This document shows, piece by piece, positions 56,801 to 64,000 of a DNA stretch of 64,000 nt (positions are counted from its first letter, which is position 1; the number at the start of each line of letters is the position of its first letter). The DNA is from Liolophura sinensis. Its lineage: Eukaryota > Mollusca > Polyplacophora > Chitonida > Chitonidae. Below the pieces are notes generated by a model that was given only the letters and a program-made list of their open reading frames with translations, searched no databases and was not told the DNA's origin. The position numbers were made by a program, and so were the translations under genes. The DNA is taken from positions 27,307,080 through 27,371,079 of the forward strand of contig NC_088302.1 in assembly GCF_032854445.1 (NCBI RefSeq). The letters are read 5' to 3'.

Positions 56801-58704
56801 TTAAAAAGTTGCGCATGTATAGCACGAGGGGGATTTTCCATCAGTGATTTGTTGTATGCAGATTAAGCACTGTTGGTTACAAAATTCCTGACTGTGTATA
56901 GAGTCAGTGTTAAACAAAATGTAAGGGGCGATATCTTAAAAAAGTACAGTATTTATTGAGCTCATGTTTTGCACATGTTCCATCGTTGATTCGATGCGTG
57001 CATAATAATTAGGGTAAATTACATATTAGCATCACTGTTAAAGTAACTGTTAGAGGTGGTATCTCAAAAAGCACTGCATGGATATAAAACACAATGACAT
57101 CAGAGGGTTGTTCCATCGCAAATGCTCTGTGTGCTTACTAATTAGTGTAAATTACCAAATTCATAACTTCACTGTTTTATTCATTGAGTTGAAGTTCAGC
57201 ATTCCTGTTTAACCTATAGGGAAGCTCTTTGGTAGTCGTGATACCATATTTAAGTTAATTAAACTGCTTCAGTACTGCTGCAGCACGAAGACAAAAAACG
57301 TAGGTTGAGAATAGAAAATCCTACCGCCATACAGATTGATCATGTCAAAGACGTCACCAAATATGCGTGAGGCTCTGGGCAATAATCAGGACAGGCAGCA
57401 CTGCCACATAAAAATATTTAACTTTGTCATGTTGGAAATCTTACTGTCTTTCATTCATCTTTATGCCACTTTTGTTCATTGATGCATTTTACCAAGAAGG
57501 CGCAGGTGTATGATCATGAGATCAGGACAACTCGGTCTTTGCCTTGTGTTCTTTTTGTGGTTCATGATTTGCATGTCGCTGATTATAGCACCTTCTTTTG
57601 GTTACAGCTGACAGCCTTGCTTACTGGGAATCATCCTTCTTTTGACACTCATACGATGTATTGAATGAATGATAATGGCTTGACACCACTTCAGTAGTAT
57701 TTGAGTCATACGATTGCGACAATATATTTAAAACTTGCTGATGTGAAATCACATTTAGTCATATTTTTTTTTCCAGTGAAAGACAAAGCAGAAGTTCTGC
57801 TGCAGATAGATGAGTTGTTACAGGTAAAGGACGAGCTCACTGAACAGGTATGCACTTCAATAATTAGGAACAACTCTGTGTGCTCTTGGCATTGTATTTC
57901 TCAGGTCTCAATTGTATTGGCAGGTTGCCTTGTATACCCCATTATAATGATCTGGTAATGTCCATCAATTATGTGATCATCTGATATTTTTGCAATCGTC
58001 ATTTAACTTAGTTGAACCACATGTAAATTTGTTTAATGAGGTGGTCCACTCCACTCCTTTTTCACAAGGTGGCAACATGTATTCACAAGGCGGCAACATG
58101 TATTCACAAAGTGGCAGCATGTAGTCACAAGGTGGCAACATGTATTCACAAGGTGGCAACATGTATTCACAAGATGCAACATGCATTCACAAGATGCAAC
58201 ATGCATTCACAAGGTGGCAACAAAAGGGTAATTAATCTCAAAATTGACAATAAAAGATAAACACACAAGATTGTGAATAACTTTTCAACCTAAAAACATT
58301 TACCTTGTTCTCATTTTTTAATGGTATCTAATTGGGCTGGCGTAGGATTTCAGGTTTCAGAGCTGTTTGAAAGAGGTAAGACGTATCTTCAGGTTATACA
58401 AAAGACCGCAGCATGGAAAGTAAAACCAGGCCAGTGACCACAGTGTGACATTTAACAAGTGGTCACATATAAGCATTTAGTGACCTTTGGCCTTTTGTCG
58501 ACTTACCTCTCTTAGTTTTGAAAACATTATCCTTTTTCCTAGTCTTGAAAATATTGTCTTTAGCAGACAACCCCCCCCCCCATCCCACCTCCTTCTCTCT
58601 TTCACTTTTTCTTTTTCTGTTTCCAGGTGACATTATTGACTGCAGATTTGGAAAAGGAAAGATCTAAAGTACATGGATTGAAGTCAGAATTGGACAGAAT
58701 GAAG
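34953..58704 (+). CDS. GKAP1: G kinase-anchoring protein 1 (GKAP42) orthologue, nine exons, last exon outside window
   Basis: Nine plus-strand exons join in one frame (about 329 codons; human GKAP1 is 366). The N-terminus SRFALLKIEDSEEGD matches the family's SRFALLQVDSGSGSD; then come a Lys-rich stretch, LKHLAFGQ, WEEWKKLDTE, ADAFEKDLQQALLSSKLEYE, FFDRVQADVDRILTQEK, a coiled coil (KKDKEITMLRATVKKLE), KQVKQRNKQL, KDKAEVLLQIDE and VTLLTADLEKERSK. All are in GKAP1 order. The mammalian protein binds type I cGMP-dependent protein kinase through its C-terminal coiled coil and was described at the Golgi; an insulin-signalling role via IRS1 is also reported. All eight junctions are phase-consistent. 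No stop is reached by exon 9, so a short final exon should follow. It is divergent from the GOLM-like gene and probably shares its promoter. Confidence 0.92.
35327..35500 (+). mobile_element. SINE family A, 5'-truncated
   Basis: Begins within the body (CTCATGCAGACTTCCTCTCC) and runs to the AAATAAATAAAT tail. It lies in GKAP1 intron 1 shortly after exon 1. Confidence 0.85.
35973..36224 (+). mobile_element. SINE family A, near full length
   Basis: Complete head (GGGGGCCTCTGTTGCTCAGC) to tail, with small internal deletions in the body. Possible weak target duplication around AATCCTAC / CAACCCTAC. Confidence 0.85.
36398..36930. mobile_element. Foldback element with about 125-bp inverted arms
   Basis: 36398-36525 and 36803-36925 are inverted, about 80% alike: CCATATTCGTGGCTGCTCAA against TTGAGCAGCCACGAATATGG, and GTCAAGCAAG against CTTGCTTGATTC. 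Spacer about 280 bp. The arms give an ORF-like read-through on the minus strand with no family resemblance. Confidence 0.65.
36987..37262. repeat. Second inverted repeat next to the 36398 foldback
   Basis: GCAACATCCCAGGTATATTC (37007) is mirrored by GAATATACAGGTGCCTGGGATGTTGC at 37220-37245, with a 4-6 bp insertion. It may be an outer part of the same composite element. Confidence 0.5.
37272..37462 (-). mobile_element. SINE family A, head-less, reversed
   Basis: Long (TTTA)n tail followed by the conserved body ending at AGCTGGACTTG; the tRNA head is missing. Close to the family consensus, so probably a younger copy. Confidence 0.87.
37705..37835 (+). repeat. Dispersed repeat family C, partial
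   Basis: GTTAAGGGTGGTACCTCTAA, TTGAGCTCAA and ATGTTCCATTATTGATCGAT match one unit of the family. Confidence 0.5.
37877..38241 (+). mobile_element. SINE family B, full length
   Basis: A different tRNA-derived element: head with TAGCACAGTTGGTAGAGCGT (A-box) and GGATCAATCCTTG (B-box-like), long body, tail ...CATTAAACCCCAAGCACTCA and (CTCA)n. ATTTAACA flanks both sides (37869-37876, 38242-38249). It is a SINE head, not a functional tRNA gene. Confidence 0.8.
38356..38472 (+). CDS. GKAP1: GKAP1 exon 2
   Basis: 117 nt after TTTTTAG, ending with donor GTGACT, 39 codons in phase 0. LKHLAFGQPV corresponds to the family's LRNLAFKKIP, and QWEEWKKLDTE to NWQEWRQRDEQ. Confidence 0.9.
38859..38894. repeat. 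(TA)n microsatellite
   Basis: 36 bp of TA with one phase slip, after an A-run. Confidence 0.9.
39270..39760 (-). pseudogene. Penelope-like element 3' fragment (GIY-YIG endonuclease end)
   Basis: Minus-strand translation across frames gives SDHIRAIQ..., then RRKLLEAIMIRRHNPQLNRD, the C-terminal endonuclease signature seen in Penelope-like elements (re..ESi.I....pN.N.d.G). It is followed downstream by GATGTAAGAACCTACATCGA and AACGTC, a hairpin resembling the ribozyme-bearing ends of such elements. Frame changes show it is dead. Confidence 0.6.
40322..40382 (+). mobile_element. SINE family B-like 3' fragment
   Basis: GATATGGCTGAAATATTGCT then GTGTTAAACC resembles the 3' part of family B-type SINEs. 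Short and diverged. Confidence 0.4.
42360..42437 (+). CDS. GKAP1: GKAP1 exon 3
   Basis: 78 nt, 26 codons: FTADAFEKDLQQALLSSKLE and YEQQSQ. The TTTTTTCTAG acceptor was chosen over the CAG seven bases later because only the first keeps phase 0 and the conserved FEKDL..ALL.SKLEYE block. Confidence 0.9.
44335..44700 (+). repeat. Dispersed repeat family C, copy 1 (two tandem units)
   Basis: Units share AAAATGTTAGGG(A/G)TGGTATCT, (T/C)AAAAAGTAC.GC, ATTG...TCA, TTTTACATGCATATA, GATGTTCCAT-like and GCTCTGTGTGCATATTAATT. No coding potential. Class unknown; in GKAP1 intron 3. Confidence 0.6.
44914..45112 (-). mobile_element. SINE family A, diverged, reversed
   Basis: Diverged body with the B-box remnant CTGGACTTGAACTCGCAGTG; most of the head is lost. 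Confidence 0.75.
45818..45975 (+). mobile_element. SINE family A, 5'-truncated
   Basis: Body from CAGCAACCTGCGGATGGTCG to a tail reading (AAATC)n instead of (AAAT)n. Confidence 0.85.
46054..46093. repeat. Perfect 17-bp hairpin, 6-nt loop
   Basis: AATATGTGCTTAATGTA (46054-46070), loop CATGAA, TACATTAAGCACATATT (46077-46093). It extends by G-U/U-A pairs if transcribed. Confidence 0.85.
46493..46655 (+). mobile_element. SINE family A, 5'-truncated with internal deletion
   Basis: Starts near TTTCCTCTCCGGCCATACAT and lacks about 15 bp around CAACCTGCGGA; standard tail. Confidence 0.82.
47060..47213 (+). CDS. GKAP1: GKAP1 exon 4
   Basis: 154 nt after TTCCTAG. It encodes a Lys-rich segment (GKKKQPMNGTVKANGDEKEE, KKKKNKSK) and PVPMTLEQFNQLE, comparable to KDRPLTVSLKDFHSE in vertebrates. 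Exits in phase 1 before GTAAAG. Confidence 0.87.
47466..48966 (+). repeat. 116-bp minisatellite/satellite array, 13 copies
   Basis: Unit blocks: ACAGCACTAAAACTCATTCA, TTGTTCGTTCCCAAAACGTA, ATGGAATTACCAGATAGCCT, ACATGTAGATATGCCAAACA, TAATTATACAGACAGCACCA and GTAGGCCTATACATGT. Outer (first) copies carry small deletions; middle ones are almost identical. Confidence 0.95.
49677..49711 (+). mobile_element. SINE family A tail fragment
   Basis: Only the 3' end, ACACCAATCAAATAAATAAA plus further AAAT repeats, is left. Confidence 0.6.
49984..50126 (+). CDS. GKAP1: GKAP1 exon 5
   Basis: 143 nt after TTTCAG. It has a short proline run (SPAPPPPPQTR), then FFDRVQADVDRILTQEK, matching vertebrate FFNRLEDDVHKILIREK. 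The donor is GTGTAA. Confidence 0.9.
50127..51130 (+). other. GKAP1 intron 5
   Basis: Includes a T-run at about 50169-50190 and copy 1 of the acceptor duplication. Nothing else supported. Confidence 0.6.
50866..51154 (+). repeat. Tandem duplication across the GKAP1 exon 6 acceptor
   Basis: Copy 1 (50866-51012) and copy 2 (51013-51154) share TATTATCGAAAGCAGTGTGT, CACCCTAAAACCTAATCTTT and the exon start CAATATGCCATGGAGAG. Copy 1 has TTATTGAG where the true acceptor has TTATTCAG. Confidence 0.92.
51131..51232 (+). CDS. GKAP1: GKAP1 exon 6
   Basis: 102 nt, 34 codons, starting QYAMESVIVRKYENDVRKKD and ending KKLE before GTATGT. It begins the C-terminal coiled coil. Its acceptor and first two dozen bases are duplicated 141 bp upstream. 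Confidence 0.9.
52339..52928. mobile_element. Palindromic MITE bounded by TTAA
   Basis: TTAAAGG at 52339 and CCTTTAA ending 52928 are inverted. Long arms share GTATGGTGGGTATTTGGGAC and its reverse complement, plus AGATGAAAGAG / CTCTTTCATCT. TTAA at both extremes fits a TTAA target duplication, as in piggyBac and Kolobok elements. No ORF; non-autonomous. It lies in GKAP1 intron 6. Confidence 0.72.
53138..53450 (+). repeat. Dispersed repeat family C, copy 2
   Basis: Same blocks: TGTTAGGGGTGGTATCTTAA, GATGCTCTGTGTGCATATTA and TTACTGTAAATTTACGTATT. In GKAP1 intron 6. Confidence 0.6.
53870..54640 (+). repeat. Dispersed repeat family D, copy with an expanded internal minisatellite
   Basis: TAGACAGCTGATCAGACTCT, CAAAATGGAGCACAAACTAC, GGCATAACTCACCTAATTAA and AAGACCTTATTGTAACGTGC match the copy at 4740; a 46-bp array sits in between. 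Confidence 0.6.
53946..54361 (+). repeat. 46-bp minisatellite, 9 copies
   Basis: Unit CATAAACTACACGTAGCGAC then ACCTACACGTGTGGATTGTG then CCAAGG. Copies drift between CACGTAG and CATGTAG. The short palindromes ACACGTAG / CTACACGTGT recur in each unit. Confidence 0.88.
55486..55549 (+). CDS. GKAP1: GKAP1 exon 7
   Basis: 64 nt after TTGGCAG: EELKQVKQRNKQLCHILGQG then E, exiting in phase 1 before GTAAGT. Matches vertebrate KEVKARNAQLLKMLQEGE. Confidence 0.9.
55603..55719 (+). mobile_element. SINE family A, short 5'-truncated insertion
   Basis: 117-bp truncated copy. Perfect 11-bp target duplication ATACAGGTGTC at 55592-55602 and 55720-55730, so truncation happened at insertion. It lies 53 bp after GKAP1 exon 7. 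Confidence 0.88.
56048..56268. mobile_element. Inverted pair of SINE A fragments
   Basis: A plus-strand degraded copy (56048-56179) meets a minus-strand fragment (56181-56268) tail to tail. Transcribed together they could fold on each other only weakly, because different body parts are kept. Confidence 0.7.
56572..57240 (+). repeat. Dispersed repeat family C, copy 3 (about four tandem units)
   Basis: Longest copy: GTTAAACAAAATGTTAGGGG then TGGTATCTTAAAAAGTACTG recurs at about 160-180 bp intervals (56590, 56770, 56910, 57040). Confidence 0.65.
57777..57847 (+). CDS. GKAP1: GKAP1 exon 8
   Basis: 71 nt after TTTTTTCCAG. The split codon gives Met, then KDKAEVLLQIDELLQVKDEL and TEQ, almost identical to vertebrate [21 protein letters not shown]. 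An internal CAG/GTAAAG could act as a cryptic donor. Confidence 0.92.
57848..58626 (+). other. GKAP1 intron 8
   Basis: Contains the 21-bp minisatellite and a short C-run at 58571-58580 ahead of the exon 9 pyrimidine tract. Confidence 0.6.
58062..58222 (+). repeat. 21-bp minisatellite, about 7-8 copies
   Basis: Unit TTCACAAGGTGGCAACATGT then A, with deletions in late units (AAGATGCAACATGCA). Confidence 0.9.
58627..58704 (+). CDS. GKAP1: GKAP1 exon 9
   Basis: 78 nt after TTTCCAG: VTLLTADLEKERSKVHGLKS then ELDRMK, before GTATGA. Matches vertebrate [22 protein letters not shown]. No stop is reached; the short basic tail of the family is expected in one more exon. Confidence 0.9.
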
Positions 58705-58843
58705 GTATGATCATTAAAGTGGAGTAAATGAAATGTAAAAAAAAAGTGAATCAGTTATTCATCAGTGTAAGGTAATGGAATGCACAGGTGCTCAAAGTTT
58801 GTAGACCTGCAATAATCACCCAATCAGATTACACTGAAATTTT

Positions 58844-59345
58844 GAATCACATCAGTGACATTCATAGTCCATGAATCACATCAGCGACATTCACAGTCCA
58901 TGAATCATATCAACTCTGTTCACAGTCTATGAATCACATCAGCGACATTCACAGTCCATGAATCATATCAACACTGTTCACAGTCTATGAATCACATCAC
59001 CACTGTTCACAGTCTTTGAATCACATCACCATGGTTCACAGTCTATGAATCACATCACCATGGTTCACAGTCCATGAATCACATCACCATGGTTCACAGT
59101 CCATGAATCACATCACCATGGTTCACAGTCCATGAATCACATCAGCACTGTTCACAGTCTATGAATCACATCAGTACTGTTCACAGCCCATGAATCACAT
59201 CAGCGACATTCACAGTCTATGAATCACATCAGTACTGTTCACAGCCCATGAATCACATCACCATTGTTCACAGTCCATGAATCACATCAACACTGTTCAT
59301 GCTCCTTGAAGCACTGAATCACAATTCACAGTCCATGAATCACAG
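58844..59345 (+). repeat. About 29-bp minisatellite, 17 or so units
   Basis: CACAGTCCATGAATCACATC then A(G/C)CACTGTT, with variants GCGACATT and CCATGGTT arranged in runs. Confidence 0.9.
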
Positions 59346-59469
59346 GAAAGCTGCCCTGTACATGTGACTACATGCACCACATTCTGTCATTCGAGGCCTT
59401 TAGCAATCTCAGTGAAGTTGCACTGGGTGAGACAATCACTTAGCTGTATTTTAGTTGGAATCCTGCTTT

Positions 59470-59797
59470 ATTAGATTTTGCCCAATCATTTCCTTAAGAC
59501 TACTAATATCCAGTCGGAGTCTTTTATCAGCCACAAATGTGTATAGTGTTGCCAGATAAACGGCATTATTCACACCTTCAGCCAGAGTAGAGTTTCAGTG
59601 CAAGGGTGCTTAGTACGATGCAGCAAATGTTTTTTAGACGTCCAGGATAAAGGTGAGAAATGGCCAGTTTTGTCTCTCAGGAAAATGATGATTCCACCAT
59701 GTGTTCCACCATCTGAAAGAGTGGCTAAGGATGCATCACTTGACACAACCAACTCCAGAGATTGTTGATTATCTAGACCATGGAACTTCCGTGTCAT
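59470..59797 (-). pseudogene. Retroelement RNase H fragment (copia-like), frameshifted
   Basis: 59570-59797 (minus) reads ELVVSSDASLATLSDGGTHG, then GIIIFLRDKTGHFSPLSWTS and TETLL. After a frame change near 59575 the other frame continues AEGVNNAVYLATLYTFVADK. SDAS...GG..FL...G...PL.W.SK....ET is the RNase H pattern of copia-type polymerases in invertebrates. Its 5' side is replaced by the 91-bp satellite. Confidence 0.6.
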
Positions 59798-60962
59798 TAT
59801 TGGTCACATTGGCAGGAGCATTGTCTGAAGATGAAGCATTATGAAATATCGGACCTTTGGATAACCGACAGATAACTGGAGGTGTCATTATTGGTCACAT
59901 TGGTAGGTTCATTGTCTGATGATGAAGCATTATGAAATATCGAACCTTTGGATAACCAACAGATAACTGGGGATGTCATTGTTGATCACATTGACAGGAG
60001 CATTGTCTGATGATGAAGCATTATGAAATATCGGACCTTTGGATAACAGACAGATAACTGGAGGTGTCGTTATTGGTCACATTGGCAGGAGCATTGTCTG
60101 ATGAGGAAGCATTATGAAATTTCGGACCTTAGGATAACCAACAGATAACTGGGGGTGTCGTTATTGGTCACATTGGCAGGAGCATTGTCTGATGATGAAG
60201 CATTATGAAATATCGGACCTTTGGATAACCAACAGATAACTGGGGGTGTCATTATTGGTCACATTGGTAGGAGCATTTTCTGATGAGGAAGCATTATGAA
60301 ATACCGGACCTTTGGATAACCAACAGATAACTGGGGGTGTCATTATTGGTCACATTGGCAGGAGCAATGTCTGATGAGGAAGCATTATGAAATATCGGAC
60401 GTTTGGATAACCGACAGATAACTGGGGGTGTCATTATTGGTCACATTGGTAGGAGCATTGTCTGATGAGGAAGCATTATGAAATATATGACATTTGGATA
60501 ACCAACAGATAACTGGAGGTGTCATTATAGGGTCACATTGGTAGGTGCATTGTCTGATGAGGAAGCATTATGAAATATCGGACCTTTGGATAACAGACAG
60601 ATAACTGGAGGTGTCATTATTGGTCACATTGGTAGGAGCATTGTCTGATGAGGAAGCATTATGAAATATCGGACCTTTGGATAACCGACAGATAACTGGG
60701 GGTGTCATTATTGGTCACATTGGTAGGTTCATTGTCTGATGAGGAAGCATTATGAAATATCGGACCTTTGGATAACCAACAGATAACTGGGGCTGTCATT
60801 ATTGGTCACATTGACAGGAGCATTGTCTGATGAGGAAGCATTATGAAATATCGGACCTTTGGATAACTGACAGATAACTGGGGGTGTCATTATTGGTCAC
60901 ATTGGTAGGAGCATTGTCTGATGAGGAAGCATTATGAAATACCGGACCTTTGGATAACCGAC
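59790..60962 (+). repeat. 91-bp satellite, about 13 copies
   Basis: Unit blocks: GTGTCATTATTGGTCACATT, GG(T/C)AGGAGCATTGTCTGATG, AGGAAGCATTATGAAATATC and GGACCTTTGGATAACCGACA. GGACCTTTGG-type blocks sit at 59851, 59942 and 60033, 91 bp apart. Confidence 0.94.
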
Positions 60963-61074
60963 AATTCTGGATTTGTACACAAAAACTTTCATGCCTAACA
61001 AACACTACAGTCCCATCATTCCTGTTAGCCGTTGCCGGACCCTTCCATTCGTGGCTGTCTGGTCGTTTATCATA

Positions 61075-61218
61075 CGCTCATTCCTCTCCGGCCATAAGTG
61101 GGAAGGTCTGTCAGCAACCTGCGGATGGTCGTGGGTTTCCCCTGGGCTGTGCCCTGTATAAGCGAAATATTCTTGAGTACAGTGTAAAACACCAATCAAA
61201 TAAATACATAAATAAATA
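61075..61218 (+). mobile_element. SINE family A, 5'-truncated with internal deletion
   Basis: Begins at TCCTCTCCGGCCATAAGTGG and lacks the stretch between CTGTGCCCTG and TATAAGCGAAATA; standard tail. Confidence 0.85.
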
Positions 61219-61654
61219 TATAATATAATGGGCTCAAATCTGTTTTCGAAGACCTCTGGAAATATGTTTTGAGCATTCTACTTCAGTGAAAGCTGTTCTG
61301 GCTGAATGTAAGGCAGATATGTCATTGTCATACCTTCCAAAAAGGGTCTCTGTTCAGTTAACACACTGGGCAGGTTTGGGTTACGTCCAAATGCGAACTG
61401 TATGGACTAAACTCACAAATGCTTTGAAGTGCTTATTGTGCCTCTAATTTAGGGCAGTCTCCCTATCATATTTTTGATTTGACCGTCCATAACATGTCAG
61501 TCAAAGTTTGATTGTGTCATTTTAAACAGCCATTACTCCAAGAATAGTACACAGGGGTTGTTTTCACTTCACTGCGGACATTTCCAGCAAGGTTCCAAAC
61601 TTTATCATTTTTAAATTCTCCTTCGTTGTCAATTCCCTTACCCTTTGTAAAGGG

Positions 61655-62145
61655 TACTGGAGGTATACTTGAGGTACACCAGAGGTGTACCATTGGGTTG
61701 TAGCTTTTCTGAACCGAGGTGTGTCTAAGGTATGCTTGAGGTGTGTTGAAGGTGTATCTGAGGTACTGCCAATTATGCAAATTCGAACCTCAAGTACACC
61801 TATAGTAGACCTTATTGCAGGCGTTCCCCCTGTAAATTTTATTAAAAAAAGATGATGCCTGAGGTGTAGCTGAGATACTTGCTTATATACAAGGTGGATG
61901 TACACTGTTTTCTCTTTTATTTTGCTAGAAAACTGGCTCAAACTAGCATTTTATTTTAAACATTTTTTTTTGGCACAAAAACATCTGTAATTTTGTACTC
62001 ACAATTTTGTCTGAAGTAAAGTGTCTAAATCTGACTTGCTTTAAATCTTTAAAAAAGTGGCTGAGGTGTACCTAAAGTACCTGACCACTAAATTATAATC
62101 AAAAACTCTTGAAGAGTCTAAGGTGTATCTGAGGTATATCATTTA
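61655..62145 (+). repeat. Cluster of degenerate (T)GAGGTGTA/AGGTATAC motifs
   Basis: GGAGGTATACTTGAGGTACA, CCAGAGGTGTACC, CTAAGGTATGCTTGAGGTGT, GAAGGTGTATCTGAGGTACT and more, on a loose 10-11 bp spacing, interleaved with ordinary intron. Similar bursts occur at 62945-62990, 63295-63345 and 63935-64000. Confidence 0.6.
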
Positions 62146-63749
62146 CCTTTTTTAATTTTTAAAGTTTCTAAGGAAATTAAATAAATAACATTGGTGTATT
62201 ATTTTGCCAGGGATCCAAGCATGGAGGGAAGTGAGCTGTAATATGGAGCAGTATTGATGATGCGTCACAGTTCCCTTTGATGCAATGCTGCGGGTTTTCC
62301 CTACAGAGTTGTCTATTTTAGGAAGCATCGGACTGACCCAAATTAGACAATTTTGGCAGGTCAAGATAACTCTTATGCAAGTGTTTTAACAGAGCAAAAC
62401 ATACGTATAGGAGATTTAAAAGGTGTTAGATGTCAGTATCATCAGGTATTATATGCATTGCGATGACGTATATCTGACACTGAAACGCAATGTTGCTTGC
62501 CTCGTTGGTCATGTGTTTACATATTGTATATTATGTTAATGGTAATATGCATACTTTGAAGTTGTTTCGCACAATCATTCCTGTATCGCTTCGTCAGATA
62601 AGTGATACATCTTGTCCGTTACTTCTCGCTATGATATGGCGCAATATGACATTCAGGCAATAATCATTCATTCACTCATTCTTGCATGACAGTTGTCTAC
62701 ACGTACTGGTTCACCAATAGATTTATATGAGTTTGGATTAATAACAAAAAAGAAAATGTACATTTTGCATGATTCATTTGAATGATGTTATAGTAGTTTT
62801 GAGACTTCTCATCCAGTACAGACACGTTACGTATGCTACTCCACATGTAGCCTACATCACTGCATATGTGTATTTTCCTAATTAACATGATTTGATATCA
62901 TATAAGCCATGGCTCCCAAGCATTATACAAGTTGCACTGTCTGATCTAAGGTATACTTGAGGTGTATTAAAGGTGTATGTGAGGTACTGTAATTGTTCAG
63001 CCTTTTCGTGTGTTAGTAAGGTGCTTATTTAAGCATATTCTGGTGGCATTATTCTGTGTAAACTGTTAAAATTATACATTTTGCGAAGCCCTGAATTTGG
63101 CCAATCCAACCAATGTAGTTTCGTCTCCAAAATCAAATTTAAAATGTGCATAATTTGCACTGAAAGTTGCTCTCCTATATGCGAAAAGGTCGGGCAATTA
63201 GGTACTACGAATTATGGAAATTAATACCTCAAGGACACGTACAGTAGACCGCAGTGGAGGTGAACCCTGGAAAGACTGGATACAAACAGAATGCCCGAGG
63301 TATAGCTGACGTATATACTTCTAGTCAAGGTCGATATACCTACATATAAGTGTAACTCACATTTATAGATAAAGTTGTAAGTTTGTAGGTGCAATTCATT
63401 GTTTAAAGTATCTGTAGTATCTGTAAATCTCAGCGACAACAACAGTGATATTCATTTACATGACGCTTTCCAGCTGCTGGATCAAAATTTAGTGCGTCTC
63501 CTTTTCTCGAGCTTTGACACAGATTCTGCCACAACGTATATCTTAATTGTTTTCCTATAGCCTGGAATATGCTCATTGTTAGGGGCCGGCCATCTTGGAA
63601 TAATCAGGGGTAAATATATTCTGCTCTGTGAGTGGTCAATATTTGCACACTTAATTGAAAGTCAGTATAGCATGAGATAAAAAGTTTTATATATTTAGAA
63701 ATTCTTTAGTACATTTGGCGAACGATATTTGATTACCGTACCATTGTCC

Positions 63750-63905
63750 AGTATGGTAGGATATTCCATTCCTGATGCTCTGTGTATATATTATTTACTG
63801 TAAATTACCGAATTCATGATTTCAGTACTTCATGTAGGCCTATCAAGCTGAAGTTTTCATTTGTGTGTCTCCTAAGGCTGAGCACTTTGTTAGCCTTGCT
63901 ACCAT
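63750..63905 (+). repeat. Dispersed repeat family C, 3' part
   Basis: GATATTCCATTCCTGATGCT, CTGTGTATATATTATTTACT and ...CCGAATTCATGATTTCAGT match the distal half of a unit. Confidence 0.55.
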
Positions 63906-64000
63906 CTAATTTTTTTTTTCACACTTTCTGAAATGCACCTGGGGTATACCTTCTTGGTGTTAATATTATTAAAAGTTGCTGAGGTGAGTCTGAGGTACAT

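Larger units (their letters stand above)
55550..57776 (+). other. GKAP1 intron 7
   Basis: Holds a short SINE A insertion, an inverted SINE pair and the longest family C copy. Confidence 0.6.
58705..64000 (+). other. Sequence 3' of GKAP1 exon 9 (probable last intron)
   Basis: Holds the 29- and 91-bp arrays, the RNase H fragment, a SINE A copy, the GAGGTGTA clusters and a family C fragment. I could not identify a terminal GKAP1 exon. Confidence 0.5.

Overview
The window is eukaryotic nuclear DNA from an animal: short exons with GT/AG boundaries, long AT-rich introns, tRNA-derived SINEs, minisatellites and fossil retroelements. The repeat flavour (ACATGTACATGTA-rich minisatellites, SINE tails reading CACCAATCAAATAAATAAAT) suggests a lophotrochozoan marine invertebrate such as a mollusc or brachiopod; that placement is inference. 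There is no prokaryotic gene organisation, CRISPR array or rRNA.

Two host genes organise the window. On the minus strand, from 34535 down to at least 670, seven phase-consistent exons encode a GOLM1/GOLM2(CASC4)-like type II Golgi membrane protein; its 3' end lies beyond base 1. On the plus strand, from 34953 to at least 58704, nine phase-consistent exons encode a GKAP1 (G kinase-anchoring protein 1, GKAP42) orthologue; its last exon probably lies beyond 64000. The genes are divergent with only 417 bp between start codons, so they probably share a bidirectional promoter. Both belong to families linked to the Golgi, and from memory human GKAP1 and GOLM1 both lie in 9q21.3, so the linkage may be ancient.

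The most unusual item is nested in the first GOLM intron in the opposite orientation: a self-contained DNA transposon at 28310-33319 (5010 bp) with short terminal inverted repeats, a 4-bp target duplication GTAT, six copies of a 13-14 bp subterminal motif (GTCATTTCCGTAAC and its reverse complement), and a three-intron transposase-like gene. That gene carries a Cys/His zinc-binding region, a candidate DDE core (HIDFS / ISDGPTTQY / LEAGHGKG), a CFC...CDC motif and a C-terminal small-barrel-like domain. I do not recognise its superfamily.

The remaining intronic DNA is a museum of repeats: at least 16 copies or fragments of SINE family A (several with clear target duplications), SINE family B, LINE fragments in opposing orientations (13600-14760), a Penelope-like fragment (39270-39760), a copia-like RNase H fragment (59470-59797), foldback/MITE elements (4024, 7033, 8582, 36398, 52339), about a dozen minisatellites including an 88-bp higher-order array and a 116-bp array of 13 copies, and dispersed families of unknown class. 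One minisatellite has expanded inside a copy of a dispersed element, and a 141-bp tandem duplication has copied the acceptor of GKAP1 exon 6.
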